From contig CM034106.1 in NCBI GenBank assembly GCA_019914945.1, positions 3,906,001-3,970,000 of the forward strand: DNA of 64,000 nt, in the 5' to 3' direction. Below, in pieces: positions 11,201 through 22,179 of the stretch. The notes beneath the pieces were generated by a model. The model was not told the DNA's origin. It was given only the letters and a program-made list of their open reading frames with translations, and made no database searches. Origin of the DNA: Typha latifolia (taxonomy: Eukaryota > Streptophyta > Magnoliopsida > Poales > Typhaceae). How positions within the stretch are numbered: the first letter of the stretch is position 1; every line of letters begins with the position of its first letter. A program made the translations under genes and the position numbers.

Positions 11201-11623
11201 AAGCCTCAAGGCTTGTCACCCTGTCTCAGTTGACCTTCATGCAGGACATAAATCAACATTTTTTCGATCACGTAACAACAAAAGCGAAAATGCAAAAGAA
11301 TCCTTTCAAGAAGTCCTGTCTTGATACCATGAGAGATGGTAATATAACTTGGCTCTTAAAGTACCTAGGACCACCAATAGACAAAAATATGGTCAACAGC
11401 ATAGTGCTTTCAGTTGAGCAGGTTTAAATGATATTGAACAAAACTTGTATGAAAGAAAAAACCAGGAGTGTCATGGCCAAAACTTTTCCCTTTAACTACT
11501 AGGTGCGTCGGCATCTCATCGTAGGATCTAAATAGTATACCTGTAAAACTTCTAGTTTAATTACTGGCTCGAAGGGAAGTCTACCGAAATCCACTTTATA
11601 TTTATGAAATATTAGATACCCAA

Positions 11624-11752
11624 CTATTTCGAGGCTTTGGGGAAATGGAGCTTGATCAGCATTGGGAGTTCTGCAAGTTCAACCTGAGGCTTGCCTAGCA
11701 ATATACTCTTCAACTTGTTATCACAATTGACTACGTTCCTATTATTTGGATC
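11624..11752 (-). other. Exon 2 of the SWIB gene
   Basis: The acceptor reads TTTTGTATTTGCAG on the minus strand, ending at 11753. The exon starts GATCCAAATAAT, encodes the C-terminal 42 residues and ends TCGAAATAG with the stop at 11626-11624. The final residues LHFPKASK match the usual end of these proteins. No clear AATAAA was placed in the 3' flank. Confidence 0.92.
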
Positions 11753-14419
11753 CTGCAAATACAAAAGCATTCACTATCCAAATTTGTATAACTTCTAGTA
11801 AGTCTAATAGATGCCGCACAGTACAAAAGGCAGGATGCTTATAAACAGATACAAGGGAAATGCTAATGTCGGAAAATTCACTCATGCAACAATAAGTTTA
11901 GCAATAAGCATAATCAATAAACTTGCAGCATAGGAAAAATAAGATATGAGAAATTTACTTTGATAACCCAGGAGAATCATACAATATGTGAGAATCCCAA
12001 CTTACAAAAGTATGAAGAGCACAATCTAATTCTTCTGTGTGACAAGTAAACATTGTTGCACCCATTCTTCAATAAGGAAACAATATAAAATGCAAATATG
12101 AATAATAAAATCATCACACAGGTTTATTTTTCTGGAGCTCAACTTTATCTTGTTTTTCCTCTTATAAGCACTTTAAATATGAAATATAGCTAGCTCCCTT
12201 TCTCAAAAACATAAATCTCTCACTTTGATCAGATTATTCTCCATATTTACAGGAAATTAGAAGGACCACTCATTTGCTTTGTAGAATGAAAAATTCCACC
12301 AAAACACTGACTGCAACTTAGTGAGCTCACAAGTTCCACAAAATAATCCTCTGTTACATGCGAGAAACTTTGCATGAAAATTTAGAGGGTCACCATCAAG
12401 TAAATAGATAATAGCAAAATTCATTGAAGCTTTTAGTGGATCCTTGTAATCTTTGAATTATGTTGTCTATGAGACACAATATTTAATGGAGAAAGACTTA
12501 GATATTGATGCAGTGGAAGTGGCTTTGGCAGATTAAACCAATTGAAGAGCCCCTCAATTCAGAGAATCCCAACAATTTCAGTTCTTCCTTTAGGTAGCAT
12601 TTTAATTTCTCAACAGGTTTTGTTGCATCTGTTGTTGGCTAGTAAGAAAGATCATCTCTTGTTGCTTTCTAATCTGTAACTGCTATTTAAAAAATAAGAA
12701 AACTGCAACTATGCAAGGTCAAGATAGTGATTGACCTTCCTTTTCTTTGTTTTTATTCCTTACTTCACCATCTATGTTTCCTCCCTCAAAGAATATCTAA
12801 AACTGAAGAACAGTTTTTGCTACAATGTTTTTGCTATATTTGGAAAAACTAGAAGAAGAAACAAAACATATTTGTTCCTGATTTCTCAAGAAGTATGATG
12901 TCAAAGCTCCCTTCATTATATTTTCTTCTTTAAAGATAAAAAACGGCAATTATAAGCAAGGTTCTAAAACTCGGCAACGGAATCGGGATCATGATCAATC
13001 TCTAGAAGAAATGGCATGTATCAACTGTATTGGTCACATTGGCCGCCCATATCTGATCGGAATATCTTTAATTATGTAAAATTTTAAATACTATTTAAAA
13101 ATACCAAAAAAAATCTAAAAACTTAACTCATAGAAAAATAAGAAAATAAATATGAGGTGTAAAACCTTAAAAAGATATCACTCAAAACCATGATGGATTT
13201 CGACCAAAATTTATATGCACTAGTAAATTACCATTATAGAATAATACAACAGTAAGAAAAATGTGACTTAAAAAGTGGGTGAGAAAGAAAGAGAAGAGAA
13301 ATGAGAAAAAAAATATTCACTCGAGTTCACAAGGGCTAAAAAAAGACAGCTGGTGGCATCAATTACTATGTCTCCTAGGTTAGATAAAAAATTAGTTTCA
13401 GCGGAGTTTTGGCCCATCTAGTTGATATGGGTCAGAATTGAGATCGGCCAAATTTGAGAACCATGATTACAACATACTCATGCATCTCTTCTTTAAAAGT
13501 TCTACAATTCATCACAAAGTAAAGGCTTGTAACTCATAGAAGCTACTCAAAATATTATAGGACCATACTAAACATGATTCATATATCTACAAAGGAACTA
13601 CTCATAATACTATGTAAAAGTTTTACTTTGAAAGAGAAAGCAGGTCTTTGTCAGCATTTCACTAGCTTCAAAAGGGCAAAATAGCATATATGATTACATA
13701 TCATGTATATTAAGTACCATTTGAGATATAGGTTTGAGATTTTTGAGCCTGCAAACATGACAATGGCAATATACTGATCTCCAACCGAACATGAAAAGGC
13801 ATGGCAAGTTTCACTTTTCACTACAAACCATCTAAGGTATCTACTAGGTAATTTTGAAATCAGAAGTCCCAATGGAGGTGGGGACGTCACAAAATGCTCC
13901 CACGACACATTAGTACATCAATGACCACCAATCATTACCACCATTTCTCCCTCGCCTCTACATATCCCCTCCACACACTACCACCAACCACCTTTTTTTT
14001 CCCTCACACACTGTCACCTCCTCTCATTCTCTCCCTCTCTCTAGCAGACTAAATCACCCTTATCTACACCACCTTCTCCTCTTTATGATTTGATTATTTT
14101 ATTTGTGATTTACTATTTTACTGTGTATAAATGTGAATTAGTTTGTGAAATTATAATTTGATTATTTCATTTAAATTAGTGTGATATTTATGTTTGTGGT
14201 ATTTACATTTACTAAGAAACATGTTGATTAGATTAGTAGCATATATTAAATTGCTAGACTGCATAACAATGCTATTATGCGCTATGTGGTGGGATGATCA
14301 AGGTTCCCAGTTTCCGCCGATCCCGACCGAAACGGGTGGGAACGGGTCGGATTCAACCTAGATCCGATCCAAGGGACATTAATAATTAATGTCCCCCCAC
14401 CCACCTGCCTCTCTTTCTC

Positions 14420-14472
<53 letters not shown>

Positions 14473-17400
14473 CGTCTTTTCTTTCTTTGTCTCTTTCTCA
14501 GTGGTCTCTTTCTCACCAACAACTGAGTAGATCTCCAGTGACCTCGACCTCCGACAACGTTCTCCAACGAAGATCCGACGACCTCGACCTCAGGCAACCT
14601 CGGGTGATTATTTTTTCAGTTTCCAATTCCTTTCTTTCTCAAATTTTTTTATTGTGCACCTACTACTGTAGTAAAGAACTGAAGCAACAGATGTTACTAC
14701 TGCGTAGCGGCACCAAGTGCTACTGTGGTGAAGCAGCAGCACCAACAACAGCTGTTGCTGAGAACTTGAGAGGCTAAGAGGAGTGGAAACTGAAAACTGG
14801 AAACTGGAAAGAAGCAAAGAAAAAATAGAAAAAAAAAATTGAGAGGGTTTTATTTTCATAAATTTTGAATTATTTTATATTTTATTTTAATTTTTGTTAA
14901 CATTTTTTAATTACAAAGTTAAAATATCAATGGCTCCAAAAAAGAAGTCATATGATACCGATATTGGGTGGTAATATTGTAGCACTATTGGGTAAAATAA
15001 AAGATGTATTAAATGCAACTAATGTGAAAAGGAAATGAGTAGTGATGTCAACCGTTTGAAAGAATATTTAGCTAAAAGGCAGGGAAATGTAACAGCTTAC
15101 ACTCAAGTGTCTTTAAAAGTTAGAAAACAGATGTTGGCTCATCTAATTGGCTAAAAAAAGGATAAATAATCTACACAACAGAGAGAGTCAATGGTTCATG
15201 AAGAATTGATGCATAACCCTATACACATTGATGATGATAGGAGTGAGCAGAGTGGGGAGGATGAGGAGAATAGACAGATGAGGAGGGCAATGAAAGAAAG
15301 CAGAAATGTGCATAGAGAAGAAGAAGAGATGAGAATAAGCACTGATGGTAACTTTCAGAAATCTAGATTAATTAATATAAAGGGAAAGAGAATATGGGGC
15401 AGTAGTTCTACCCAATAAAACTTCTAGTGTTACTATAGAGTTTAAAAATATTATACCAATGGATACATATCTTAAAAATAACAAAGGTCATACACAAATT
15501 TTAATAAAGACAGCTCTTGAAAGAATTAAAAATGCAAATAAACACATTGGTAGAGTTATCTTTAAATTTTTCTTTTCTACAACTATATTTATTTTAGTAT
15601 AGCTGATAGTCTTTATTATCACACTATGATGGATGCTATACAATCAGTAAGACTTGGTATTCCACTTCCTAATTTAAATAATATTGCTACTAAATATCTT
15701 GACTTAGAGATAGATGAATTTCATACTTATATTAAAAAATTTAAACGGTATTGCAATAAATTTGGTTGTACACTGATGTGTGATAAGTAAAGTATACAAA
15801 ACATAAGAAATACAATTAATTTTTAGTGTACTCAGACATGAGGACAATATTTCTAAAGTCTGTAGATGCTATTGCTCTTTTCAAAAATGTAGATTATATT
15901 TGTCAATTGATAGATGAGGTGGTATGAGAAATCGGTGAAAAAAGAGTACTCCAAATAGTTACTGATAATAGGGCTAATTATAAAGCTTCCTGAAATTTAC
16001 TTATGATAAAAAGACCTTATTTATATTGGACGTCATATGCTGCACATTCTATTGATCTAATGTTAGAAGATATTGCAAAAGAGCCTAAAATTGACATAGT
16101 CATACATGAAGGTCAGAGGTTGACAAATTTTATATATAACTATGGTTAGATTCTTAATTTACTTAGGTAGATGACTGATGGTAATGAGATTTGACACTCA
16201 TTTTTTAGCCTTGGAGAGCACCATATGCTACAAATATGATATTATGCAGATGCTTACATCACAGGAGTGGTCTATAAAAATTAAGAATATGAAATGATGT
16301 TTATCCTTGGTGTTCTCAGACACAAGATCCAAATGTTGTTTATTATCCTCCTCAGACGCAACTCACACAACAAGATTCATATAATATGACTAGTATGATG
16401 GAATCACTTTTTAGAGCATCAACTCTTAGGCATCATTATTTATAAACTTATAGTGATTATGAAGATGAAGAACATAGAAATTTACGAGAGCCAACTCGGT
16501 ATTCATCAAAATTTTAAATTTTGAGTAAGTTAATACATTTTTTTAAGTTTTTAGACTTTATATGTGAGTAATTTTTGTTTTCTTATTTTTCTGTCATTTT
16601 TTGTAATTTTTTCTGCATTTTTAAATAATTTTTAGAATTTTATGTAATTAAAAAATAGTCTGATCTGATACAAATTGCTGATATGGCCGATACGTATCGT
16701 TTTTCCGGACGACCGATACCGATCCCGATCCCGATCCCGATCGCGATACTGGGAACCTTAGGGATGACCGTCCACATGCCATGGCGCTTTTCAAAACATT
16801 GACTTTTATTGATAAATTGCATATGTGCCAACATATGCACCAGCATACCAGCATTGACTTTCACAACATTGTTGGAAGAGGGAAAGAAAGGCTATTAATG
16901 GGCTTCTAGGTAAAGAAGCAAAAGAGTTTCTACCTGTGTTAAGATCAAGTAAATTGATCACTAATTGGAGAAAGATATGGTGAAATAGAAAATTGATAAA
17001 GGGATGTTTTTTCAATAAGGTCTCAGTACAATTTTTTTTAAAATCCTTCGGAAGTATTCAATTTTCTACCCTACTATTTGGAAATTGAGTACCCTCTGAA
17101 CATTCATGCTATTCTTTTGTTAGTAGTAGTATATCATAAGAAAATATTGACTAGCGATAACTTACTAAAAAGACAATGGCTGGTTATGATAAAGTGCTTA
17201 TACTGCAATATATAAGATAAATGCCAGCATTAGATTCTTCAATGTGAGAATGTTCTTCAAATGTGGAAATGTATGGAAGGAAGAAACAAAGAAGCAATTT
17301 AAGGAAAGACTTGATAGTGTTCTTTAAAATTTATAGATGAGATCTTTTTTAAAACAGTAAGAGAGAACAAGATTGCCTTTACAAAAATAAAATAAAATAA

Positions 17401-18414
17401 AAAATAGGAGCACCAATTGAAAGTCATTGGTCTATAACAATAAAACCTTATTTTCGTCTTGGGCATCATCACAGGGCAATAAATAAGGACAGAACAACTT
17501 CTCCCAGCCAATAGTTTGCAAGATCTGATCTATTTTGATGAGGAAACTTAACTCTGTATTTGCTGTGTCAGATCTGTAATGTTAAAGCTAATGTAGGAAT
17601 GCTATATTATTCTGTGGAATTTTGTGGAACTGGATCATTTCATAATGGTTGACTGTAAAAAACCTATAGCTATTGACTTTTTGCAAGAAACAACAGCCCT
17701 TCTTTGATTTCCTTAATAACAGGAGGCTGACATGAAGGCATGATCACTTTTTAACAAAAGGAAACAAAATGTTTGTAATTGAACTCTCTTTATGGCACCA
17801 AGTTCACATCAAATCTTCGGAAAACTATTTCACAATTTTATTCCTATCGATTATGCCTCAGGATCTAAAAAAACATCAAAGATCATCTCTCTCTCTCTCC
17901 ATCTCGGAGCATACAATTTACGAAGCCCATCTCCAAATGATTCAAGTCCAAATCAGTTATATCTCTGTCTAAAAAAAATTAAATATTGCATGCATGCCCC
18001 CTTTTGCATAATCTATAATAAAAGACATCTATACACAACTTTCGACGTTTGAGGTAGTCTGTACATATAACAGCAACAAAAAATAATGAGAAAGAAAGCA
18101 AAACCCTATACCCTACTCTTCTATCGTTTTATGCATATTACAAAACCATTGGAAAGGAAAGGAAAGAACAAGAACAGCAACAACAACAACAACAACAACA
18201 ACAAGCAAGCAAGAAGTTGTGTTTGAGGAATTAGGGGGGGCGGTACCTGGAGATTGTGATCCTTGATGTAGGACCAGACGCGGATGAAGAAGCCGAGGTG
18301 AGACATCTGGGATTGGCCTGCGAATTCCCGCAGAGTGGAGGGCAGGTTGGCCAGGTCGATAAGGCTCGCTACCTTCTTCGGGCACTCCCCCATCATTGCC
18401 TTCTTTAACACCAT
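11624..18414 (-). CDS. SWIB/MDM2-domain protein gene, two exons, 98 residues
   Basis: Exon 1 (18414-18247, 56 codons) and exon 2 (11752-11624, 42 codons plus TAG) join in phase 0 across a 6,494-bp GT-AG intron. Nearly the whole product is one SWIB domain: LPSTLREFAGQSQ (from residue 24), then LGFFIRVWSYIKDHNLQ up to the junction, and DPNNRNVVNCDNKLKSILLG plus LPMLIKLHFPK after it. Start ATG 18414 has a favourable context (GGGATGG), and no upstream in-frame ATG is obvious. Plant small SWIB proteins of about 100-120 residues have this layout. The domain is known from BAF60-type chromatin-remodelling subunits and from MDM2; the role of the short plant proteins is poorly defined, and nuclear or plastid targeting cannot be decided here. 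No transit peptide is evident. Both exons are intact, while the intron collected transposons. Confidence 0.93.
12957..13465. mobile_element. Non-autonomous hAT-type MITE in the SWIB intron
   Basis: The ends are CAAGGTTCTAAAACTCGG (left) and the inverse of CATGGTTCTCAAATTTGG (right). Flanks ATTATAAG (12949-12956) and ATTACAAC (13466-13473) form an 8-bp duplication with 6 of 8 matches. It has no coding sequence. The termini resemble those of the hAT element 830 bp away (CAAGGTTCCCAGTTTC), so that family, or a relative, may have mobilised it. Confidence 0.75.
13466..14298. other. SWIB intron sequence between the two transposons
   Basis: No gene is seen. A C-rich, CT-rich stretch at 13915-14050 resembles a leader or promoter but has no open frame next to it. 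It could be a further relict. Confidence 0.4.
14299..16760 (+). mobile_element. hAT DNA transposon, inactive, in the SWIB intron
   Basis: This 2,462-bp element has inverted ends CAAGGTTCCCAG (14299-14310) and CTGGGAACCTTA (16749-16760). The flanks GGGATGAT (14291-14298) and GGGATGAC (16761-16768) are a 7-of-8 target duplication, the size expected for hAT. Subterminal GATCCC/CGATCC repeats occur at both ends (14322-14375; 16705-16745), and could be transposase-binding sites. A (CT)n tract sits at 14423-14470. The transposase frame runs on the plus strand, antisense to the SWIB gene. Confidence 0.9.
14930..16517 (+). pseudogene. hAT transposase (BED finger, DUF659-type)
   Basis: A plausible start is ATG 14930 (MAPKKKSYDTDIGW). 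An interrupted BED zinc finger follows (KCNxCxKEM...NRLKEYLA, then RQGNVTAYTQV); the expected KEHLA histidine reads Tyr. Then come an acidic linker (15191-15415), the segment AIQSVRLGIPLPNLNNI (about 15636-15690) and the DUF659 block with VLQIVTDNRANYKA, KRPYLYWTSYAAHSIDLMLEDI (15945-16080) and LTNFIYNYG. The C-terminus has acidic SDYEDEEHRNLREPTRYSS near 16450-16510. Many stops and frameshifts exclude function. Plant hAT transposases of this class are usually 600-750 residues, so roughly a third is missing or scrambled. Confidence 0.88.
16769..18246. other. SWIB intron, 5' part
   Basis: No gene or clear transposon is seen. There is AT-rich text with short simple repeats, including (CTCT)n at 17887-17900 and a (CAA)n tract at 18178-18203. 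Confidence 0.5.
18178..18203. repeat. (CAA)n microsatellite 44 bp inside the intron
   Basis: About eight to nine CAA units lie 44 bp downstream of the exon-1 donor on the gene strand, where they read (TTG)n. A length-variable T/G tract this close to a donor could affect splicing, but nothing here proves it. Confidence 0.8.
18247..18414 (-). other. Exon 1 of the SWIB gene (coding part)
   Basis: It runs from ATG (18414-18412) to CAG (18249-18247), with donor GTACCG at 18246. The donor is followed on the minus strand by a C-run and then a (TTG)n tract. The frame stays open into the intron for 126 more bases. The homology to SWIB proteins, however, stops exactly at the donor and resumes at exon 2. 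Confidence 0.93.
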
Positions 18415-18520
18415 CCCTCTTTTTCTCGCTCTCTCACCCTCGCAGTGAGTTGCAGCAAAAGCAAAAAAGCGGAAGTGTCCCGGGTAGGGCTGTAAATGGG
18501 TCGGATTCGGATGTACTCTA
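18415..18520 (-). promoter_or_regulatory. 5' leader / upstream region of the SWIB gene
   Basis: On the minus strand the text before the ATG is purine-rich (GAGGGTGAGAGAGCGAGAAAAAGAGGG), as in many plant leaders. No TATA box is obvious within about 100 bp. Confidence 0.4.
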
Positions 18521-19290
18521 ATCCCCTCACTTTGTCATGCTGAGAGATCTCGAGTCTTGACGGCGAGACGGCGATTCACCGTAAAGTGAACATTTCCATC
18601 CAGTGGAAAAGTATTTCCCAAAGTATAATCTATTGTTTAAACTATTTCCATAACTATTACAAAATTTTTATCAGTTCAGTGTCACGTACAGTTGTGAGGT
18701 GATTTATTAATACACTAAACGCTCGAATACTATTTTTTCTATATAAATTATCTTCCTAGGAAGCGATTAATAATTTGCTCTCCTGCAAGATAATTTACTT
18801 ATTAATATATTAATATGCTGGAAAACTTTTTTATAGTATATAAAACGTTTTCACAAAATATAATTAATAAATCGTTCTCTGAAAAAATGATTTATAAATC
18901 ACTGTCATCATCATCGAAGGCAGTTATGATACAGATAATATTCTAATATAGATAGGATTCTAAATTTTTTAAGAGTCCACCTATTTGGCACTTAGGACGA
19001 TCACTTTAGTAGAAATTACAGAATATTGAAAGTTCAAAGATAGTTATAACATGAAAACAATACCTAAACTTTTGAAGAAAAAAGGAATCATAAAAAAATT
19101 GAAATGATATTGTCAAACATCAGGTAGGTCAACCCATTTGTTATTGTAATATCGAAGATAGAGAATAATATGTCAGGACTAAAATCTTTGCCCAGTGCTG
19201 AAACAAGGAATATGCATTCTGGTATACATTCTTTCATTCTAGTGTTCATTCTTACTGTCAGTGTTGCACATCATTATGATGGAGGTAATG
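18521..19290. other. Spacer without genes
   Basis: This is AT-rich sequence. Around 18593-18900 two facing segments (GGAAAAGTATTTCCC... and ...AAACGTTTTCACAAAATATAATTA) suggest a degraded foldback or MITE. No coding sequence is seen. Confidence 0.35.
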
Positions 19291-20062
19291 CTTGGAACTT
19301 GACGAATATATTAAAAGATAATCAATAATTTAACTCTACTTTTAACTATTAGCAATATCGGTATGGCTCATATAGTTGCACAAGGGAATGTCACATAAGG
19401 CAAGACCGGAGAATGAGTGATATCATCTAGCCATTAGATATTTATATTATAGAAAATCTTGGACGAGAAGATCCCGGTACACTAATTGGAGATCCTGAGA
19501 CACTGATTGATTCTTTCTCTTTATACTTGATTATAGCTTGTATTTATTTATTATTTATATATGTTAGTAAATTCAATGTTCTCTGTGTGGGAGAACAAAC
19601 ATCGAAGTTACTTGTCTCTGTCTTCTTGGTATCAGAGCCATAAAACGACAACGCCTTGATCTTCGAGCCTTTGTATTATTTCTCCCTACTACTCCATGAA
19701 TAATCCCTCTCTTATTGTTGGAACTTTATGCTCCAACTTGAGCTAAATAACTATCCACTATGGCGGGAGAAAGTCCTAGGCTTGACCGAGAGCCAAGAAC
19801 GACGAAGTGCTCATGCCTGAATTCCTTCCGGTCAGAGAAGGCACAAGTACTGATCAAAAACATCCAAATCCATAATACAGTTCTTGGAAGAAAAATAATC
19901 GTCTTCTTCGCATGTGAAAAAGGTTGGCACACTCTCTGAAGAGACATTAAGTCTTGTTCTTGGTATGGTAACTCAGCACAAGTGATTCCATCCAAAAAAT
20001 CCTATGCACAAGTATTATGGATATACATCAGAATCTAAACTAAGTCTAAGATTTAAGGAATC
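19291..20062 (+). mobile_element. Copia relict X1: LTR end, primer-binding site, gag start
   Basis: TGGTATCAGAGCC at 19627-19639 follows an LTR-like end (TTGTCTCTGTCTTCT). A broken gag starts near ATG 19696. After a frame change it contains NNYPLWREKVLGLTES (about 19745-19790), the N-(Y/F)-x-x-W box of copia gag proteins, followed by a long shared frame with a few stops. The LTR 5' end is not certain; it may lie between 19290 and 19400. Another copia LTR begins at 20067 and cuts the gag. Confidence 0.65.
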
Positions 20063-20066
20063 ATTT

Positions 20067-20260
20067 TGTTAAGTATTTGAGTCGGTCTTATCTATTTGTT
20101 ATGAACAACAAATATTTATCTATGTTTGTTATGGTCAGTTGTACAATACTTAATCATCTGTAACAGATCATCCTTATAAATAAAAAGAACCATCCACACG
20201 CTAAAGAGAGCTGTAGAATACCAAATATTTGTTACTCATATTAGCTTATCTATCCTTCTT
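20067..20260 (+). repeat. Short copia LTR (X2)
   Basis: It starts TGTTAAGTATTTGAGTC and ends just before TGGTATCAGAGCC. A TATA-like TTATAAATAAAA lies at 20174-20185. At about 194 bp it is in the size class of small copia lineages, and unrelated to the long copia LTRs at the right of the window. Confidence 0.75.
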
Positions 20261-20261
20261 A

Positions 20262-20274
20262 TGGTATCAGAGCC
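20262..20274 (+). promoter_or_regulatory. Primer-binding site of copia X2
   Basis: TGGTATCAGAGCC, a perfect 13-base complement to the initiator-Met tRNA 3' end region, directly after the LTR. Confidence 0.88.
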
Positions 20275-20299
20275 AACAAGAATTAACCTCTCATGATCC

Positions 20300-20440
20300 A
20301 TGGCTTTTGAAAACAGCTCCACCTACTCTTCTTCTTCTTCTCACCTTCAATACCATAGTCCATATGTTATCTGTGAAGTTAACCTCCACTATCTTGTGAG
20401 GTGGAGTCAAGTTATTTCTCTTCTCACCGGTCAAAAAAAA
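20300..20440 (+). pseudogene. Copia X2 gag, N-terminal piece
   Basis: ATG 20300 opens MAFENSSTYSSSSS..., then YHSPYVI and a LLTGQ-like box: the Ser-rich start and the LLNGxNY region of copia gag. It is cut after about 46 codons, where a minus-strand gypsy fragment begins. Confidence 0.75.
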
Positions 20441-22155
20441 ATACCCTCACTAGAGGTAGCCCCTCAATGAAATCCATGGAGATATCCTCTAAAATGCGCT
20501 CCGGAACGGGCAAAGGCTGGACTTCAAGGAATCGGTCTTTGCTCGCTAACAAATATCACAATCCCGCACGAATCTCTTCAGCTCCTTCTTTATTCCAACC
20601 CATGTACAGCTCTTTGATAGCCTCTTGTAGGTCCTCAAAAAACCCTCATGTCCCGTCTTCGGATGCGCTTGTGATCTCACAGCTATCCTCCTCTACTCTC
20701 AAGCTCAGGGTGACTCATGGGATCACTCTCTAGCTCGTGTATCAACCTGGACACCTCCAGATCTGCGGTGCTGGTAGTCCTCAAATCAGCAAGGAAGGGG
20801 AAAACAAATGTGGAATAGGCCGCAAACTCGGCGTGCGCAGGCTACTGCGAGAGTGCATTCGCCGCTTTGTTCTCCATCCCTTTCTTGTACTGCAACTTAT
20901 AGTCGTATCCTAGCAGTTTGGTGACCCATCTCTGCTGCGCCAGAGTATGAACCCGCTATCCTATGAAGAATGATAAACTCCACTGGTTTGTTCGGATCAC
21001 AAATCGTCGTGCGATCAAATATGGTCTCCATTTGGTCACTGCGTGCAGAATAGCAAACATCTCTCGCTCGTATGTGGAAAGTTGTTGTTGCCTCTCTAAT
21101 AACGCCTTGCTAAGATAAGCAATAGGTCTCCTGGACTACATAAGAACAACCCCAATGTCTGACCCGGATGCATCGCACTCAATCACAAATGGCTTTGTGA
21201 AATCAGGTAACGCCAACACCGGTATGGTTGCCATGCGGTCTTCAACTCCTCGGATGCCTTCATCGCTGACTCAGTCCACTAGAAGGCGTCCTTCTTTAGC
21301 AATGAAGTGAGGGGTGCCACAATCTTCCCATAACCTGCCACAAATTTACAGTAGTACCCTATCAGGCCAAGGAACCCTCGCAACTCATGAACCGTCGCTA
21401 GTTGTGGCTACTATAGCATACATGACACCTTGCTTTGGTTGGCTACCACGCCCTTTGTCGAAATGATGTGGCTGAGGTACTTTACACTGCGCTCTCCCTA
21501 AAGACATTTGCTTTTCTTCACCTTTAGAGAATGATCCACTAATAGTTCCAACACTGAGCGCAGATGAACTAAGTGCTCGTCCCATGTCCTGCTATACACC
21601 AAGATGTCATAAAAAATACTAACAAATACTGCCTAAGAAGTGGGCAGAATATGTCATTCATCAACCCCTAGAAGGTCGGTGCATTTGTCAATCCACACAA
21701 CATTATCGGGAACTCGTAGTGTCCATCGTGAGTCCGAAATGCTGTTTTGTGAATGTGCTCGCACGCGAATCTGATGATAGTTGACGCGGAGATCGAGCTT
21801 ACTAAAATATGACGCTCCTGTCAACTCGTCTAGCAGCTCCTCTATGACGAGTATCGGGTACCGATCTTTGATGGAGATGGCGTTCAGTGCACAATAGTGC
21901 ACGCAAAAATGCCAACTCCCATCCTTCTTTCATACCAGCAGCACCGGCGATGAATAAGAACTTCGACTCGGCTGGATAAAACCTTGCTCCAGCATCTCAG
22001 CAACCAATCTCGATACCTCCACCTTTTGGATGTGAGGATAACGGTAGGGCTGAACGTTGGCTAGTTCCACCCCTAGAATGATCTCGATCCTGTGATCGGC
22101 GTGTCTCACGAGTGGTAATCCCAGTGGAGCCTCAAACAGTGTAGCAAAATCAATC
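20440..22155 (-). pseudogene. Gypsy pol fragment: RT, RNase H, integrase N-terminus (minus)
   Basis: Read from 22155 downward: LFEAPLGLPL and HADHRIEII before [41 protein letters not shown] (21902-21760); a broken catalytic box near 21605; [23 protein letters not shown] text (about 21380-21310); RNase [19 protein letters not shown] (about 21195-21140); HAVTKWRPYLI (about 21040); then the zinc-binding part of integrase and MDFIEGLPL (about 20470). Stops and frameshifts are frequent. It ends at the catalytic core and is joined to copia X2 gag. It belongs to the same broad chromovirus group as gypsy-2 and gypsy-3 but is clearly diverged from them. Confidence 0.88.
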
Positions 22156-22179
22156 TCACTTCACGCCTATTCTAAGAAC

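Noticed and set aside
11230..11427. Plus-strand 65-codon frame downstream of the SWIB gene
   Set aside because: No recognisable motif; it lies opposite the likely 3' untranslated region of the SWIB gene.
18121..18246. Reading exon 1 of the SWIB gene on to a stop in the intron as a 97-residue protein
   Set aside because: Similarity to SWIB proteins stops at the GT donor and resumes exactly at 11752 in phase; the extension is a poly-Leu/poly-Val artefact of the (TTG)n tract.
20262..20274. TGGTATCAGAGCC sites considered as parts of tRNA genes
   Set aside because: They are 13-base primer-binding sites next to LTR ends; no cloverleaf surrounds them.
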